From Archangium violaceum Cb vi76 (GTDB lineage: Bacteria; Myxococcota; Myxococcia; Myxococcales; Myxococcaceae), in NCBI RefSeq assembly GCF_000733295.1, contig NZ_JPMI01000045.1, positions 1 through 64,000 of the forward strand: DNA of 64,000 nucleotides, in the 5' to 3' direction. The notes under the pieces are model-generated. The model saw only the letters and a program-made list of their open reading frames with translations, searched no databases and was not told the origin of the DNA. Shown here piece by piece: positions 7,117-16,119 of the stretch (position 1 is the first letter of the stretch; each line of letters opens with the position of its first letter). The translations under genes were made by a program, and so were the position numbers.

Positions 7117-8717
7117 ATGCGGCTCGAGCAAACGGATGGGACACGCAGGTGGGTAGCGATGCTGGGAGCCGCCCTGCTCGCCACCGGTTGTGTCTCACTG
7201 ACAGCACCCACGGGAGCAGGTGGCCTCCGAAGCCCACGCGCCCTTTCGAGCGCACACGCCACCTCCCTCTCACTCGCCGCCCTGGAGACAGGAGAGGGCT
7301 GGGGCGAGGCGACCAGGAACAAGGTGCCCCTCGGGGGAACGACTCTCCAGGAGCCCTCGACCTGTGGAGGCCAGACGACACCGCCGGGTTGGCCCGACTT
7401 CTCCTCCGGAGAGGACGCGCTCCTGGCTCCCTTCCTCACCTGCGCATCCCCCGCCGAGTACGTCGCGTTGCAGCGGCGCGTGGACATGACCCGGCTGGTG
7501 GAAGCACTGGACGACTGGAACGCGGTACGGCTGGGCGCCCTGGGGCCCATACGCGAAGAAGCCGCCCCCCTGCTGCAGCGCAAGCGCGCCGCCTTCCTGG
7601 TAAGCGCCACCGAGCGCTACGGACCGTTCCACGCCGAGGTGTTCGCCCTCTTCGTGCTGCACTCGGCCCACGACGACGAAGTGGACGCGGTGCTGCGATT
7701 GCTGGCCCGGGACAAGCTGCTGGGGCAGACGCTGGCCCTCATGCCCGCCGTGCGCGAGGAGTTGGAGGCACGGGGCCTTCCGCTCTCCCACTACCCGGAG
7801 CGGGCCGAGCGGTCCGGCGATGTGCTGCGGGGCATGGGCCGCGCCGCTCGCGACGCGCTCGCCACCAGCCAGTTCGTGGATGGCGCACGCTACATGGAGA
7901 TGACCGGGCGATGGGCGCAACTGCCACCGCCCTACCAGCAGGCCGCTCGCGAGGTGGAGCGGGCGCTGGCGCTGCGGCATTTCTCCGAGGGCAACGTAGC
8001 GCTTGGCTCCTTCGACTCCATGACGTTCGGGGTCCCCCTGGGCTTCTATTACCTGGTGGCGGGCACGAGCCAGGGAGCCGCTTCGCTCCTCGAGGGCCGC
8101 TATGAGCAGGCCTCGCGTGAGCTGGCACCCGCTACGAGAAGCGTGTCAGTGAGCTCCAACAGGGCAAGGCTGCCCAGGGGCCACTGCACTGGGCACCCTA
8201 CGAGCAGATGAGGGGGTGGTTCGCCCGGGGGCTGGCCTTCGAGCGCTTCATGGTGGCGTTGCTGGAAGCAGACTCCGCCCTGCCCCGTGCCCAGCGCCGC
8301 TTCCTCGGGAGCTTCAACAAGCCTCGTGTTCTGAGGAGCGTGGGCGTGAAGAAGCCGGAGAGCGGCCTGCGCTACGCGGACGTGCTCATCATCGAGGAGG
8401 GCGAGCTCACCGGAAGGACACCTCGCCTCGAGACATTCAGCTTCAAGAGCCGGGACCTCTCGGAATTGAACCCAAAGACGTTGAAGGCACAGATGCTCGA
8501 GGATGCAAAGGAGGCCCTCCTGAAGTACGGCGGGACGCTGGACATCCGCCGGGACTCCCTCCAGCCTCTTCTCCGCGAGGGCAGTCCGGTGCCCGTCCAG
8601 CGGGTCCGCCTCATCTACGAGGGCGGCGAACTCAGGCCCAAGGACACGAACGTATTGAACAGAGTGGTGAATCAGCTCGAAAGTGAGATTCCAGAGGTGG
8701 AGGTGTTGGTCCAATGA
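7117..8717 (+). pseudogene. SitA-like lipoprotein polymorphic toxin, single-base frameshift
   Basis: It starts at ATG 7117 with GGGAG 7 bases upstream. A lipoprotein signal ends in the lipobox LATGC. About 330 residues follow in one frame, with YLVAGTSQGA before the break. Family-like sequence then leaves that frame near 8121-8133 and continues in the next as TRYEKRVSELQQGK...WAPYEQMRGWF to VEVLVQ at 8717. One missing base explains this; the repaired product would be about 533 residues. The C-terminal part has GLRYADVLIIEEG and ETFSFKSRDLS, which could be a divergent PD-(D/E)xK nuclease core. A lipoprotein with a C-terminal toxin and an ATGA-coupled downstream gene fits the SitA/SitI pairs that myxobacteria pass by outer-membrane exchange. 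That function is inferred from layout. Confidence 0.65.
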
Positions 8718-10051
8718 AGCCGTTGGGTATGTACGACTCGAGAGCTGAGGACTGCCTTTGGTTCACTTTCGACTGTACCTTCGACCAGCAGTCGGCACCG
8801 GAGCGTGAGCTGGAGCCCTTCCTCCAAGCGCTCGAAGAGCACGCCGACGGGTGGATGCCGGACATCGCAGAGGGCACGCGGCGGCGCAAATACTCTCGTG
8901 CCGCCCTCTGGAAGGCTCTCGCGGAGGGACGCAACGGAAACAGCACGGATCTCGGGCTCTACCGTACGACCTGGCCCGCGTTGGACATGACCCTCTGGCT
9001 CAGACATCCCCCCCGGCCTCCCGAGCTCCACATCTCAATCAAGGTGAAGCCGCTCTCCTTCTTCTCGGAGGCGGAGCGCTGTCTCCACTTCGTGGAGATG
9101 GTACGCGCCTGGGCCTGCCGCTACCCGGTCTCCCACGCCAAGGCCCACAGCACGGATGACACACACTTCACCGGTTCTCCCCACTTCGGCTGTGACAAGG
9201 AGATCTGGCACAGGGACGGTTTCGACAAGGTCTACGAAGTATTCTGGCTCAACGTCTTCGGCCCCAAGCTGGTGGAGAGCATCGGCCGCGAGCGCGTGCT
9301 GTCCACTCCAGCCTGGCGGGTGGAGGAGTTGCCCAACGGCTGCGTCCTCATGGTGATGCGGCCCACCGTGACGGACTTCGCCAGCAAGGAGGCACGCCTC
9401 GCCCAGGCCCGAGCCCACGTGCACCTCCGGCCGGACCTGGACTTCGACACGGTGCTACGCACCTTGCGCGAGCGCAGCGCCATGCTCGCTCCCGTGGAGC
9501 CCCGCTTCCCTCCGGACCTGGCACCGCTCCTATCCCGTGTGGTGGATGACGTCGCCAGCCACGAGCGTCAGCGGAAGATCGTCGAGCTCAACGCCTGGCG
9601 GCCACCCGAGCCCGACGAATGGCGTCCCGCCAGCTCCGCCCTCCCGCCGGACGTGGACAACCTCGAGCGCGCCCTCGAGCACTACAACACCCTCGCCGAG
9701 CACCTCGTGGCCCTGTTGCACACGAAGGTCCCTTCCGTCTTCGAAGCCACGCCCGAGTCGCTCACGGACGTCGACTTCTTCTTCTGGCACGAGGAGTTCC
9801 CCACCAGCCGCCTGCGAGAAGCCATTGAAGAGCGCGCGGTGCCCGCCATCGGCGCGTACCTGGGCGAGGTGCTGGTGCGCCACCTCGGGGGCCGGTGGAT
9901 ACCGCGCCAGAAGCTCGAGGAGGCCCAGGTGCTCGTGGGCCACCGTGTCTGGTTGCCCTTTGTCCGGGCCCGCAACTACATGCGCTCGCGCCAGGCCCTG
10001 TTGGACCATTCGCTCACCTGGCTCTACCGCGTGGCCGAGCGGCACCGTTGA
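8714..10051 (+). CDS. Candidate immunity protein (Imm52-like N-terminus)
   Basis: A 445-residue soluble protein without signal peptide or membrane segments. Its ATG overlaps the toxin stop (ATGA), the usual coupling of toxin and immunity genes. The first 200 residues (LEPFLQALEEHADGWMP, then RRRKYSRAALWKAL) recall the Imm52 family, but I cannot confirm this. The C-terminal 150 residues (FFFWHEEFPTS, IGAYLGEVLVRHLGG, GHRVWLPFVRARNYMRS) look like a separate helical domain, so the protein may be a fusion of two immunity-type modules. It probably binds and neutralises the neighbouring toxin's C-terminal domain in the cytoplasm. It is intact although the toxin frame is broken. Confidence 0.6.
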   Translation: MKPLGMYDSRAEDCLWFTFDCTFDQQSAPERELEPFLQALEEHADGWMPDIAEGTRRRKYSRAALWKALAEGRNGNSTDLGLYRTTWPALDMTLWLRHPPRPPELHISIKVKPLSFFSEAERCLHFVEMVRAWACRYPVSHAKAHSTDDTHFTGSPHFGCDKEIWHRDGFDKVYEVFWLNVFGPKLVESIGRERVLSTPAWRVEELPNGCVLMVMRPTVTDFASKEARLAQARAHVHLRPDLDFDTVLRTLRERSAMLAPVEPRFPPDLAPLLSRVVDDVASHERQRKIVELNAWRPPEPDEWRPASSALPPDVDNLERALEHYNTLAEHLVALLHTKVPSVFEATPESLTDVDFFFWHEEFPTSRLREAIEERAVPAIGAYLGEVLVRHLGGRWIPRQKLEEAQVLVGHRVWLPFVRARNYMRSRQALLDHSLTWLYRVAERHR

Positions 10052-10075
10052 TCGGTACCACCAGCCGCCTCGCGG

Positions 10076-11203
10076 TCACCCGCCCCGCGCGACCCGCCGG
10101 TACAGCACGTCGTGCCGGCGCACCAGCCGCTCCAGGGACAGCTCACGCTCCACGAAGGCACGGGCCTCGGCGCCCATGCGGCGGCCCAGCTCCCGGTCCG
10201 CCAGCAGCGTGCAGAAGGCCTCCGTCATCGCCTGGGGCCGCAGCGGCGGCACCACCAGGCCTCGAACCCCGTCCGCCACCAGCTCCGGGTTGCCGCCCAC
10301 CCGCGTCACCACCATGGGCAGCCCCGCCGCCATGCCCTCCATCACCGCGTTGGACATGCCCTCGGCCGTGGAGCACAGCACCCCGAAGTCCGCCCGCGCA
10401 TACACGGCCGGTACGTCCGCCCGGTGTCCCAGGAAGTGCACCGTGTCCGTCAGCCCCAGCGAGCCCGCCAGCTGCTCCAGCTCCGCCCGCCGCGGACCAT
10501 CCCCCACCAGGAAGGCGTGCAGCGTTTGTCCCTTGAGGCGCACCATCGCCAGCGCCCGCAGCAGATCCTCCTGCCGCTTCACCGGGTGGTTCATGTTCGC
10601 CACGTGCACCACCACCGGCGCGCCCCGCGTGTCCGGCAGCGGGGCCTTCAGCCCCTCGCGCATCCGCGCGTGGAAGCGCGTCAGATCCAGGCCGTTGGGG
10701 ATGACGGACACCCGCTCCGGCGGCAGCCCCTCCTCCTCCACCAGCATGCGGCGGATGGCCTCGGCGTTGCCCACCACGTGGTCCGCCATGAGCGTGAGGC
10801 TGCGCAGCAGCGCCCGCCGCGCCGTCCCGTGCCAGTGCGCCAGATCCAACCGCCCGACGATCACCTTCGTCCCCGCCATCTTCGCCGCGGGCACCACCAG
10901 CATGGTCGAGTAGAAGTCGTGCGCGTGCACCAACTCCACCCGCTGGGTGCGGAACCACCGCGCCAGCCGCAACACCTGCAGCGCCGAGTTGGGCCGCGCC
11001 AGCGAGCCATTCAGGGGGAACACCTCCGGCGCGAAGCCGAGCTTCAGCACCGACTCCATCAACGGCCCCTGGTCCTGCAGCACCGCCAGCTGCACGCGGT
11101 AGCTGGGCGGCAGGCCCCTCAACAACTCCACGACCTGGACTTCCGTGCCTCCGATGTGGAACGACTTGGTGAACTGCACCAGGCGCAGGGGTTCCTCCGC
11201 CAT
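10076..11203 (-). CDS. Glycosyltransferase family 4
   Basis: A 375-residue GT-B glycosyltransferase. The N-terminal domain has the FHIGGTEVQV glycine-rich acceptor loop and HAHDFYSTML. The C-terminal domain has VIPNGLDL, VANMNHPVKRQEDLL, FLVGDGPRRAELE and the E(x7)E donor-sugar motif region around STAEGMSNAVMEGMAAGLP. It transfers a sugar from a nucleotide-sugar to a surface polysaccharide or lipid-linked precursor at the inner membrane. ATG 11203 is chosen; ATG 11224, overlapping the upstream stop, is equally possible. It is co-transcribed after the O-antigen-ligase-type gene, suggesting joint polysaccharide assembly. Confidence 0.92.
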   Translation of the reverse strand: MAEEPLRLVQFTKSFHIGGTEVQVVELLRGLPPSYRVQLAVLQDQGPLMESVLKLGFAPEVFPLNGSLARPNSALQVLRLARWFRTQRVELVHAHDFYSTMLVVPAAKMAGTKVIVGRLDLAHWHGTARRALLRSLTLMADHVVGNAEAIRRMLVEEEGLPPERVSVIPNGLDLTRFHARMREGLKAPLPDTRGAPVVVHVANMNHPVKRQEDLLRALAMVRLKGQTLHAFLVGDGPRRAELEQLAGSLGLTDTVHFLGHRADVPAVYARADFGVLCSTAEGMSNAVMEGMAAGLPMVVTRVGGNPELVADGVRGLVVPPLRPQAMTEAFCTLLADRELGRRMGAEARAFVERELSLERLVRRHDVLYRRVARGG

Positions 11204-11213
11204 CCGTACTTCT

Positions 11214-12500
11214 TCACGCCGCATGGTTGGAGCCCTCCCAGCTCGCGACCAGCCGACCCTTGACCTCTGGAACCTTCGACGACTCCTCCGCCTCCTGCGC
11301 CCGGGCGATGCGCTGCGCGCAGGCCGCCAGGCCGAACAGCACGTACAGGTGCGCGGAGAGGATGTAACCGGCGAACAACTGGCAGATGAGGTAGCCCGCC
11401 ATGGAGGCCGCCAGCCCTCGGGCCAGCCACCCCACCCGCGGGTTGCGCGAGGCCTCGAAGGCACCTCCCGTCGCGCCTCCGGCGAACAGCAGGAAGAGAC
11501 CCAGGCCCAACCAGCCCAGCTCTCCAATCACATCCAGGAAGACGTTGTGCGCCACGTAGGCACGCGTGGCCTGGGGCGGCGCGTACAGGTGCCAGGCGTA
11601 GCGGAAGGCCCCCACGCCCACGCCCAGCAGCGGCTTGTCCAGGCTGATGCGCGACGTCACCTGCCACGCGTACACGCGGCCCATGGCCGAGGCATCCTCA
11701 TGGAAGGTGGCCACCGTCTGGTTGCGCTCCCAGTAGCTCTTCGGCGCGAACACCACCAGGCCCAGCGCGAGCGCCACGCCCAGCAGTACCGAGCGCAGCT
11801 TCCTCTGCTCCCGCATCGCCCACAGCGCCATGGCCACCGCCAGGCCGATGAAGCCACCACGCGAGTAGGTGAAGACGATGGCCACCACCGCCATGGCGAT
11901 GGCCACCGCGCACGCCGTGCGCCACAGCCAGCCGCTCTCCTTGCGCGCCAGGAAGGCCACCGCCAGCGGCACCACCAGCGCCAGGTTCATCGCCGAGCGG
12001 TTCGGGTCCGCGTACACCTCCACCCAGTGCGCGCGGTAGCCCTCCACCAGCGTCTCGGGCGTGCCGGTGAAGTAGGTATGGATGACGCCCTGTGACGTCA
12101 CCATCGAGGCCACCACCAGCGCCCCACACACCACCGCCAGCCTCCTGGGCGTGGTGACCACGTTCACCAGCGTCAGGTAGATGGCCGTCAGCTTCAGCAG
12201 CTCGACGGCCGTGAACCGGCTCACCTCCGGGTTCACCGACCACATCACCGAGGCCAGTGCCAGCCCCGCGAAGCACAGCAGCGCCACCCCTCGCAGACCA
12301 TCGAAGTAGAGCGGCTCCGCGCGCCCCACCCGCCTCAGCGCCATGAACCCCGCCGCCAACCCCGATGTCAGCAGCGCCAGCCGCAACGGCGCCAGCGCGG
12401 GTATCCATGCCTGCGGCACCATGTACAGCAGCGCCGCGAAGGCGGTCAGCGCATAGAAGGACACCACGTCCCGGCGTTCCGCCTTGTCGCCCAACCCCAT
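11214..12500 (-). CDS. O-antigen ligase/polymerase family (Wzy_C) membrane protein
   Basis: A 428-residue polytopic inner-membrane protein with about ten to twelve hydrophobic helices. A long periplasmic loop (about residues 245-320) contains ERNQTVATFHEDASAMGR, the PLLGVGVGAFRYAW segment and YVAHNVFLDVIGELG. This G.G.g......H N..l....E.G pattern is the signature of O-antigen ligase and Wzy polymerase family proteins. It would polymerise or ligate undecaprenyl-linked glycans in the periplasm. Its stop overlaps the longer start option of the following glycosyltransferase. Ligase and polymerase cannot be separated by sequence alone. Confidence 0.88.
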   Translation of the reverse strand: MGLGDKAERRDVVSFYALTAFAALLYMVPQAWIPALAPLRLALLTSGLAAGFMALRRVGRAEPLYFDGLRGVALLCFAGLALASVMWSVNPEVSRFTAVELLKLTAIYLTLVNVVTTPRRLAVVCGALVVASMVTSQGVIHTYFTGTPETLVEGYRAHWVEVYADPNRSAMNLALVVPLAVAFLARKESGWLWRTACAVAIAMAVVAIVFTYSRGGFIGLAVAMALWAMREQRKLRSVLLGVALALGLVVFAPKSYWERNQTVATFHEDASAMGRVYAWQVTSRISLDKPLLGVGVGAFRYAWHLYAPPQATRAYVAHNVFLDVIGELGWLGLGLFLLFAGGATGGAFEASRNPRVGWLARGLAASMAGYLICQLFAGYILSAHLYVLFGLAACAQRIARAQEAEESSKVPEVKGRLVASWEGSNHAA

Positions 12501-12696
12501 CCCGTCCTCCTCCCGCCCAGCCCGGAAGTACCTTCCGTTCGTCAGCTCGGAAACACAGGCTTCATGGGTACGGCTCCATGAACGCCTCTATCCGCTAGCA
12601 GCCAACATGCCAGCGGCTCATGCTGGCAAAGGCTCGTGGATCCAGGCCCTTAGCGCTCAGGGGGGGCGGTACCCACGGGAGGTGGGACTGAAAGGA

Positions 12697-14364
12697 TTAC
12701 GGCTCTCCGCCTTCGATGGGCAGGAGAACGGAGGCGATGGGATTCAACCTACCCTCCTGGAGGAACGACGGAGCAAGCTCCTCCAACAACCGGGCAAGCG
12801 TCGCCCCCACCAGGCGGCGCAGCTCCGGCCGCGCGGACTCGGGCACCGCCGGCTCCAGCACCGCCACCGCGCGCTCGGCCACGTCCTTTCGCAACCGTGG
12901 GGCCTCCGGAGTGCCCTCGAAGAGCAGCGCGCCCAGCTCGTCCCGCCGTGCCGAGGGCACCGGCCTCGGTCCCACCTTGCCCTCCAGCAGGGCCAGGGCC
13001 ACGGCGGCGGCGAAGAAGCGCTCCACGCCCAGTACGCGCGGATCCACGCCGAAGAGCGCCAGCACCTCGTGCGCCTTCTTCTCCGTGCCGCCCAGCAGCG
13101 CGCCCAGCAGCGCCACCTGGGCCTCCGCGCGCGCCAACACCTCCTCGCTGGCCGCCAGCTCGCGCCTCGAGCGGAAGGGCACCGGCTCCGCCCCGGGCAC
13201 CTTCAACGTGCGGCGCGGGCGCTTGCGGCGCAGGGCCTCGACGGCGGTGGCCTCCTCCGTGAAGAGCAGCGGCATGCCGTCCACCTGCGCCAGCGGCTGC
13301 TTCATCAGCCGGTCCGCGCGGAACTTGAGCCCCAGCGTCAGGGAGAAGCCCACCTGGAAGACGCGCCGCGTCTCCGTGTCGCGCACCACCTGCGCGGCCC
13401 GCCCGGGGTCTCCTCCCGTCAGGTGCTCCAGGCCCAGCAACAGGTAGTCGCGCACCATCTCGCCCACGCGGCGGATGGCGTCCAGGTTCCCGGGGTCCTC
13501 CACCTCCGCCACCAGCGTGGCGTTGGCCAGGTAGCGCAGCTCGCCCTCCAGGTTCTCCCGCTCCACGTCCTCCAGGGCCCGGAAGGCGGCGTCCAGGTAG
13601 TCCGGCTGCGCCTTGGTGGCCACCAACGCCGCCACGGCCGCTGGCGCCGGCCCGGTCCCCGTGTCCACCCGGCTGAAGAGCCGCGCCGCCTCCTCCAACG
13701 AGGGGAAGCCCAGGTCCTGCAACCGCCCCGTGCGGAAGCGGTAGGCCGTCTCCTCCAGCTCGCCCGGCACCTCCCAGCGCGTGGCCTCGAGGAAACGCAC
13801 CGCCTCGAAGGGGTTGTCCGCGATGAGGTCGTTGAGGATGGAGCGCATGGCCGCCAGCTCCGGGCCCTCCACGCCCTTGAACTCCACCAGGTAGCGGCCC
13901 TCGGGCGTCTCCAGCGTGACGCCCTCCACCACCACGTCCGGGTTCTCCTCCAGGTCGTGGATGAGGGTGAACTCGCGCACCAGCAGCTCGAAGACCTCGG
14001 CGTCCACCTTGCGCAGCTTGCGCAGGAAGTCCCCGGCCTCGTCCCCTCGCGCGGCGCGCAGCCACGTGAGCACCTGGTGCGACTCCACCTGGTCCTTCTT
14101 CCACCCGCCCAGGTCCACGAAGGTGAGGAACTGCTCGGGCGAGGCCAGTTGGACGAGCTCGGTCGAGTCCGCCAGCCCCACCTCCATGATGGTGAAGTAC
14201 AGGTCCTCCGCGGGCAGCGAGCGCACCAGCGCCCGCGCGTCCCGCGACTCGATGAGGGCATCCAGCCGCCGCTTGGCGGGGAGCGACGCGAGCTGCCGCC
14301 GCAGCGTGCTCAGCGCCTGCTGGATGTCACTGCCGTTGCCCTTGCTTCCATTTCCGTTGGACAC
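12697..14364 (-). CDS. DUF6178 family protein
   Basis: A 555-residue, mostly helical, Leu/Glu/Arg-rich protein starting at GTG, with no signal peptide or membrane helices. It begins with a short Gly/Asn-rich leader and continues with LRRQLASLPAKRRLDALIES and LPAEDLYFTIMEVG. The last segment of sequence matches the DUF6178 family found in delta-proteobacteria and myxobacteria, whose function is unknown. It lies 37 bases downstream of engB on the same strand and may be co-transcribed. No catalytic motif is recognised. Confidence 0.75.
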   Translation of the reverse strand: MSNGNGSKGNGSDIQQALSTLRRQLASLPAKRRLDALIESRDARALVRSLPAEDLYFTIMEVGLADSTELVQLASPEQFLTFVDLGGWKKDQVESHQVLTWLRAARGDEAGDFLRKLRKVDAEVFELLVREFTLIHDLEENPDVVVEGVTLETPEGRYLVEFKGVEGPELAAMRSILNDLIADNPFEAVRFLEATRWEVPGELEETAYRFRTGRLQDLGFPSLEEAARLFSRVDTGTGPAPAAVAALVATKAQPDYLDAAFRALEDVERENLEGELRYLANATLVAEVEDPGNLDAIRRVGEMVRDYLLLGLEHLTGGDPGRAAQVVRDTETRRVFQVGFSLTLGLKFRADRLMKQPLAQVDGMPLLFTEEATAVEALRRKRPRRTLKVPGAEPVPFRSRRELAASEEVLARAEAQVALLGALLGGTEKKAHEVLALFGVDPRVLGVERFFAAAVALALLEGKVGPRPVPSARRDELGALLFEGTPEAPRLRKDVAERAVAVLEPAVPESARPELRRLVGATLARLLEELAPSFLQEGRLNPIASVLLPIEGGEP

Positions 14365-14401
14365 GGCGCGTGCCTACCACAACGGCGGCACGGCCGGGGG
14401 C

Positions 14402-15010
14402 TCAGGCCGTCAGGGTGTTCAGCAACGCGTCCCACACCTCGTCGAAGCCCAGCTTCTCCGTGGCCGAGAACGGCATCACGGCCTCCCGGGGCAGGGACAG
14501 CTCCTCGGCGAGCGCCTGCAGGCGCGGCTTGCGGCGGGCCTTGGGCATCCGGTCGATCTTCGTGGCGACGACGAGGATCTGCCGGTTGGACTCCTGCAGG
14601 TAGTCGAGCGTCTGGAAGTCGTCCGGGGTGGGCCCCACCTCGGCGTCGATGATGCTCACCACGATCTTCAAGTCCCGCCGCTTCTCCAGGTAGGCGGTGA
14701 TCATCTTCTGCCACTCGGCGCGCTCGGTCTTGCTCACCTTGGCGAAGCCGTAACCGGGCAGGTCCGCGAAACGGACGGTGTGGCGCTTCGTGCCGCGCTC
14801 CACGTCCACGTCGAAGAAGTTGAGCGCGCGGGTGCGGCCGGGGGTGTTGGAGACGCGCACCAGCTTCTTGCGGCCGGCCAGCGCGTTGATCATGGAAGAC
14901 TTGCCCACGTTGGAGCGGCCCACGAAGGCCACCTCGGGGGCGGGGCTGGTGGGGTAGCCCTTGGGCTCCACCGCGGTGGTGACGAAACGGGCGTCGAGAA
15001 TCTTGATCAC
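14402..15010 (-). CDS. engB: Ribosome-biogenesis GTP-binding protein EngB (YsxC/YihA)
   Basis: A 202-residue TRAFAC-class GTPase. It carries G1 GRSNVGKSS (31-39), a G2 threonine in PGRTRALNFF, G3 DLPGYG (83-88), G4 TKID (150-153) and G5 SATEK near the C-terminus. The length is normal for the family. EngB is an essential cytoplasmic GTPase in large ribosomal subunit assembly. It begins one base past the stop of the upstream multiheme cytochrome gene (which ends at 15012) and so may be transcribed with it. DUF6178 follows. Confidence 0.97.
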   Translation of the reverse strand: MIKILDARFVTTAVEPKGYPTSPAPEVAFVGRSNVGKSSMINALAGRKKLVRVSNTPGRTRALNFFDVDVERGTKRHTVRFADLPGYGFAKVSKTERAEWQKMITAYLEKRRDLKIVVSIIDAEVGPTPDDFQTLDYLQESNRQILVVATKIDRMPKARRKPRLQALAEELSLPREAVMPFSATEKLGFDEVWDALLNTLTA

Positions 15011-15011
15011 G

Positions 15012-15514
15012 CTATTTCTTCTTCGCGGGCTCGGGCGAGGGGCTCTCGGCCCGGGCCGACTTGCCGGTGCGCGCGGCCGACCAGTGGTCGATGGCCTTGA
15101 GCGACTCGACGAAATTGAACGGCTTGAGCGACGGGGAGGACGCGTCGTGGCAGTTGCGGCAGGCCTTCTCCGAGGGGTCCACCAGACCCACCAACCGGGC
15201 CAGCTCGGCGTCCTTCATCACATAACCAGGCGAGTAGTACTGACCCCGCCGTGGCACGTCTCGCAGGTGACGTGGCTGACGCCCTGCGAGGCCTGGTCCG
15301 GCGCGTGGCAGGACAGGCACCGCGCGTCCTTGCGCTGGGCCTCGGAGAGCGAGTCCCCCGCCCGGGCGTGCTTGGACTGCATCCAGGCGTCATAGGCCGC
15401 CGGGTGGCAGCCCTTGCAGCTCTCCGGGCCGAGGAAATCGGCGGCCAGGGCGGCGCCGGAGAGGGACAGGGCAGCGAGGGCGAGGGACAGGAGCCAGGAG
15501 CCGCGAGCGCGCAT
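15012..15514 (-). pseudogene. Tetraheme cytochrome c, apparent frameshift
   Basis: It starts at ATG 15514 (MRARGSWLLSL...), with a signal peptide ending ALAADFLGPE. Four CxxCH heme sites are encoded: CKGCH, CLSCH and CETCH in one frame, and CRNCH in the next. The frame breaks just after CETCHGG, at a run of four G on the minus strand (near 15243-15247). One additional G would give CHGGGQYYSPGYVMKDAEL and run to the stop at 15012, ending in a Lys/Pro/Glu-rich tail. The repaired protein is about 167 residues, resembling cytochrome c554-type periplasmic electron carriers. The gene is either truly disrupted or the G count is wrong in this assembly. Confidence 0.75.
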
Positions 15515-15642
15515 CGGCCGGGTCACTAGCAGACGACCCCCCAGGGGGCAAGGCGGAGGTGCGAAACCTGGCGCTCTTGTGACCTCCCGGACGAAGCGGG
15601 GGGAGCTTGAGGCGGCGCGGGGGAATCCGTTACACCGGGAGG

Positions 15643-16110
15643 ATGAGAACGATCGCCATCGTCGCCGTGCTCCTCGCCGCCGCGCCCGTGGTGGCAAAAC
15701 CCTGGCAGGGAGTCGAACCCGGGCAGACCAAGCGGGAATTGCTCATCCAGAAGTTCGGAGAGCCCTCGCGCGTCGTCACCACCGAAGGCAAGGAGATCAT
15801 CGCCTACTTCGACCAGAAGGCCATCAAGGGCACCAAGCAGGTACAATTCAAGGTGGATCCGGGCACGCAGCTCGTCGAGCGCATCGACGTCTTCCCCGGC
15901 CCCGTCATCGACAAGGAGTCGGTGGAGAGCACGTACGGCAACGCCTGCCCGGCGGGCAAGGCACCAGCCGGCCCCTGCTACCAGAAGAAGCTCACCGACG
16001 ACTTCCGCACCTACATGCTCTACGCGAAGCTCGGGCTGGCCGTGTTCCTCAACGAGGACGGCAAGACGGTGCACTCGTTCATCTTCACGCCCCAGCCGGC
16101 CGGGAAGTAG
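15643..16110 (+). CDS. Small secreted protein of unknown function
   Basis: A 155-residue protein with a signal peptide (MRTIAIVAVLLAAAPVVA, cleavage before KPWQG). The mature part begins GVEPGQTKRELLIQKFGEPSRVV. This resembles the 'G.t...vl..lG.P' opening of SmpA/OmlA-like lipoprotein domains, though no lipobox is present. Two cysteines (NACPAG and GPCYQK) may form a disulfide. It is periplasmic or secreted. It lies 9 bases before coaE, suggesting a shared transcript. Function unknown. Confidence 0.75.
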   Translation: MRTIAIVAVLLAAAPVVAKPWQGVEPGQTKRELLIQKFGEPSRVVTTEGKEIIAYFDQKAIKGTKQVQFKVDPGTQLVERIDVFPGPVIDKESVESTYGNACPAGKAPAGPCYQKKLTDDFRTYMLYAKLGLAVFLNEDGKTVHSFIFTPQPAGK

Positions 16111-16119
16111 GCCTCGCGC

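Noticed and set aside
7258-7315. Intragenic sequence similar to the palindromic repeat in the toxin gene
   Set aside because: A GAGAGGGCTGGGG.GAGG run resembles one half of the repeat family, but the rest is degenerate and the stem does not form. Treated as chance or a decayed copy.
12501-12696. Possible regulatory hairpin TGCCAGC...GCTGGCA
   Set aside because: A 7-bp stem with a 7-base loop is common in this GC-rich background and has no T run or relation to a start.
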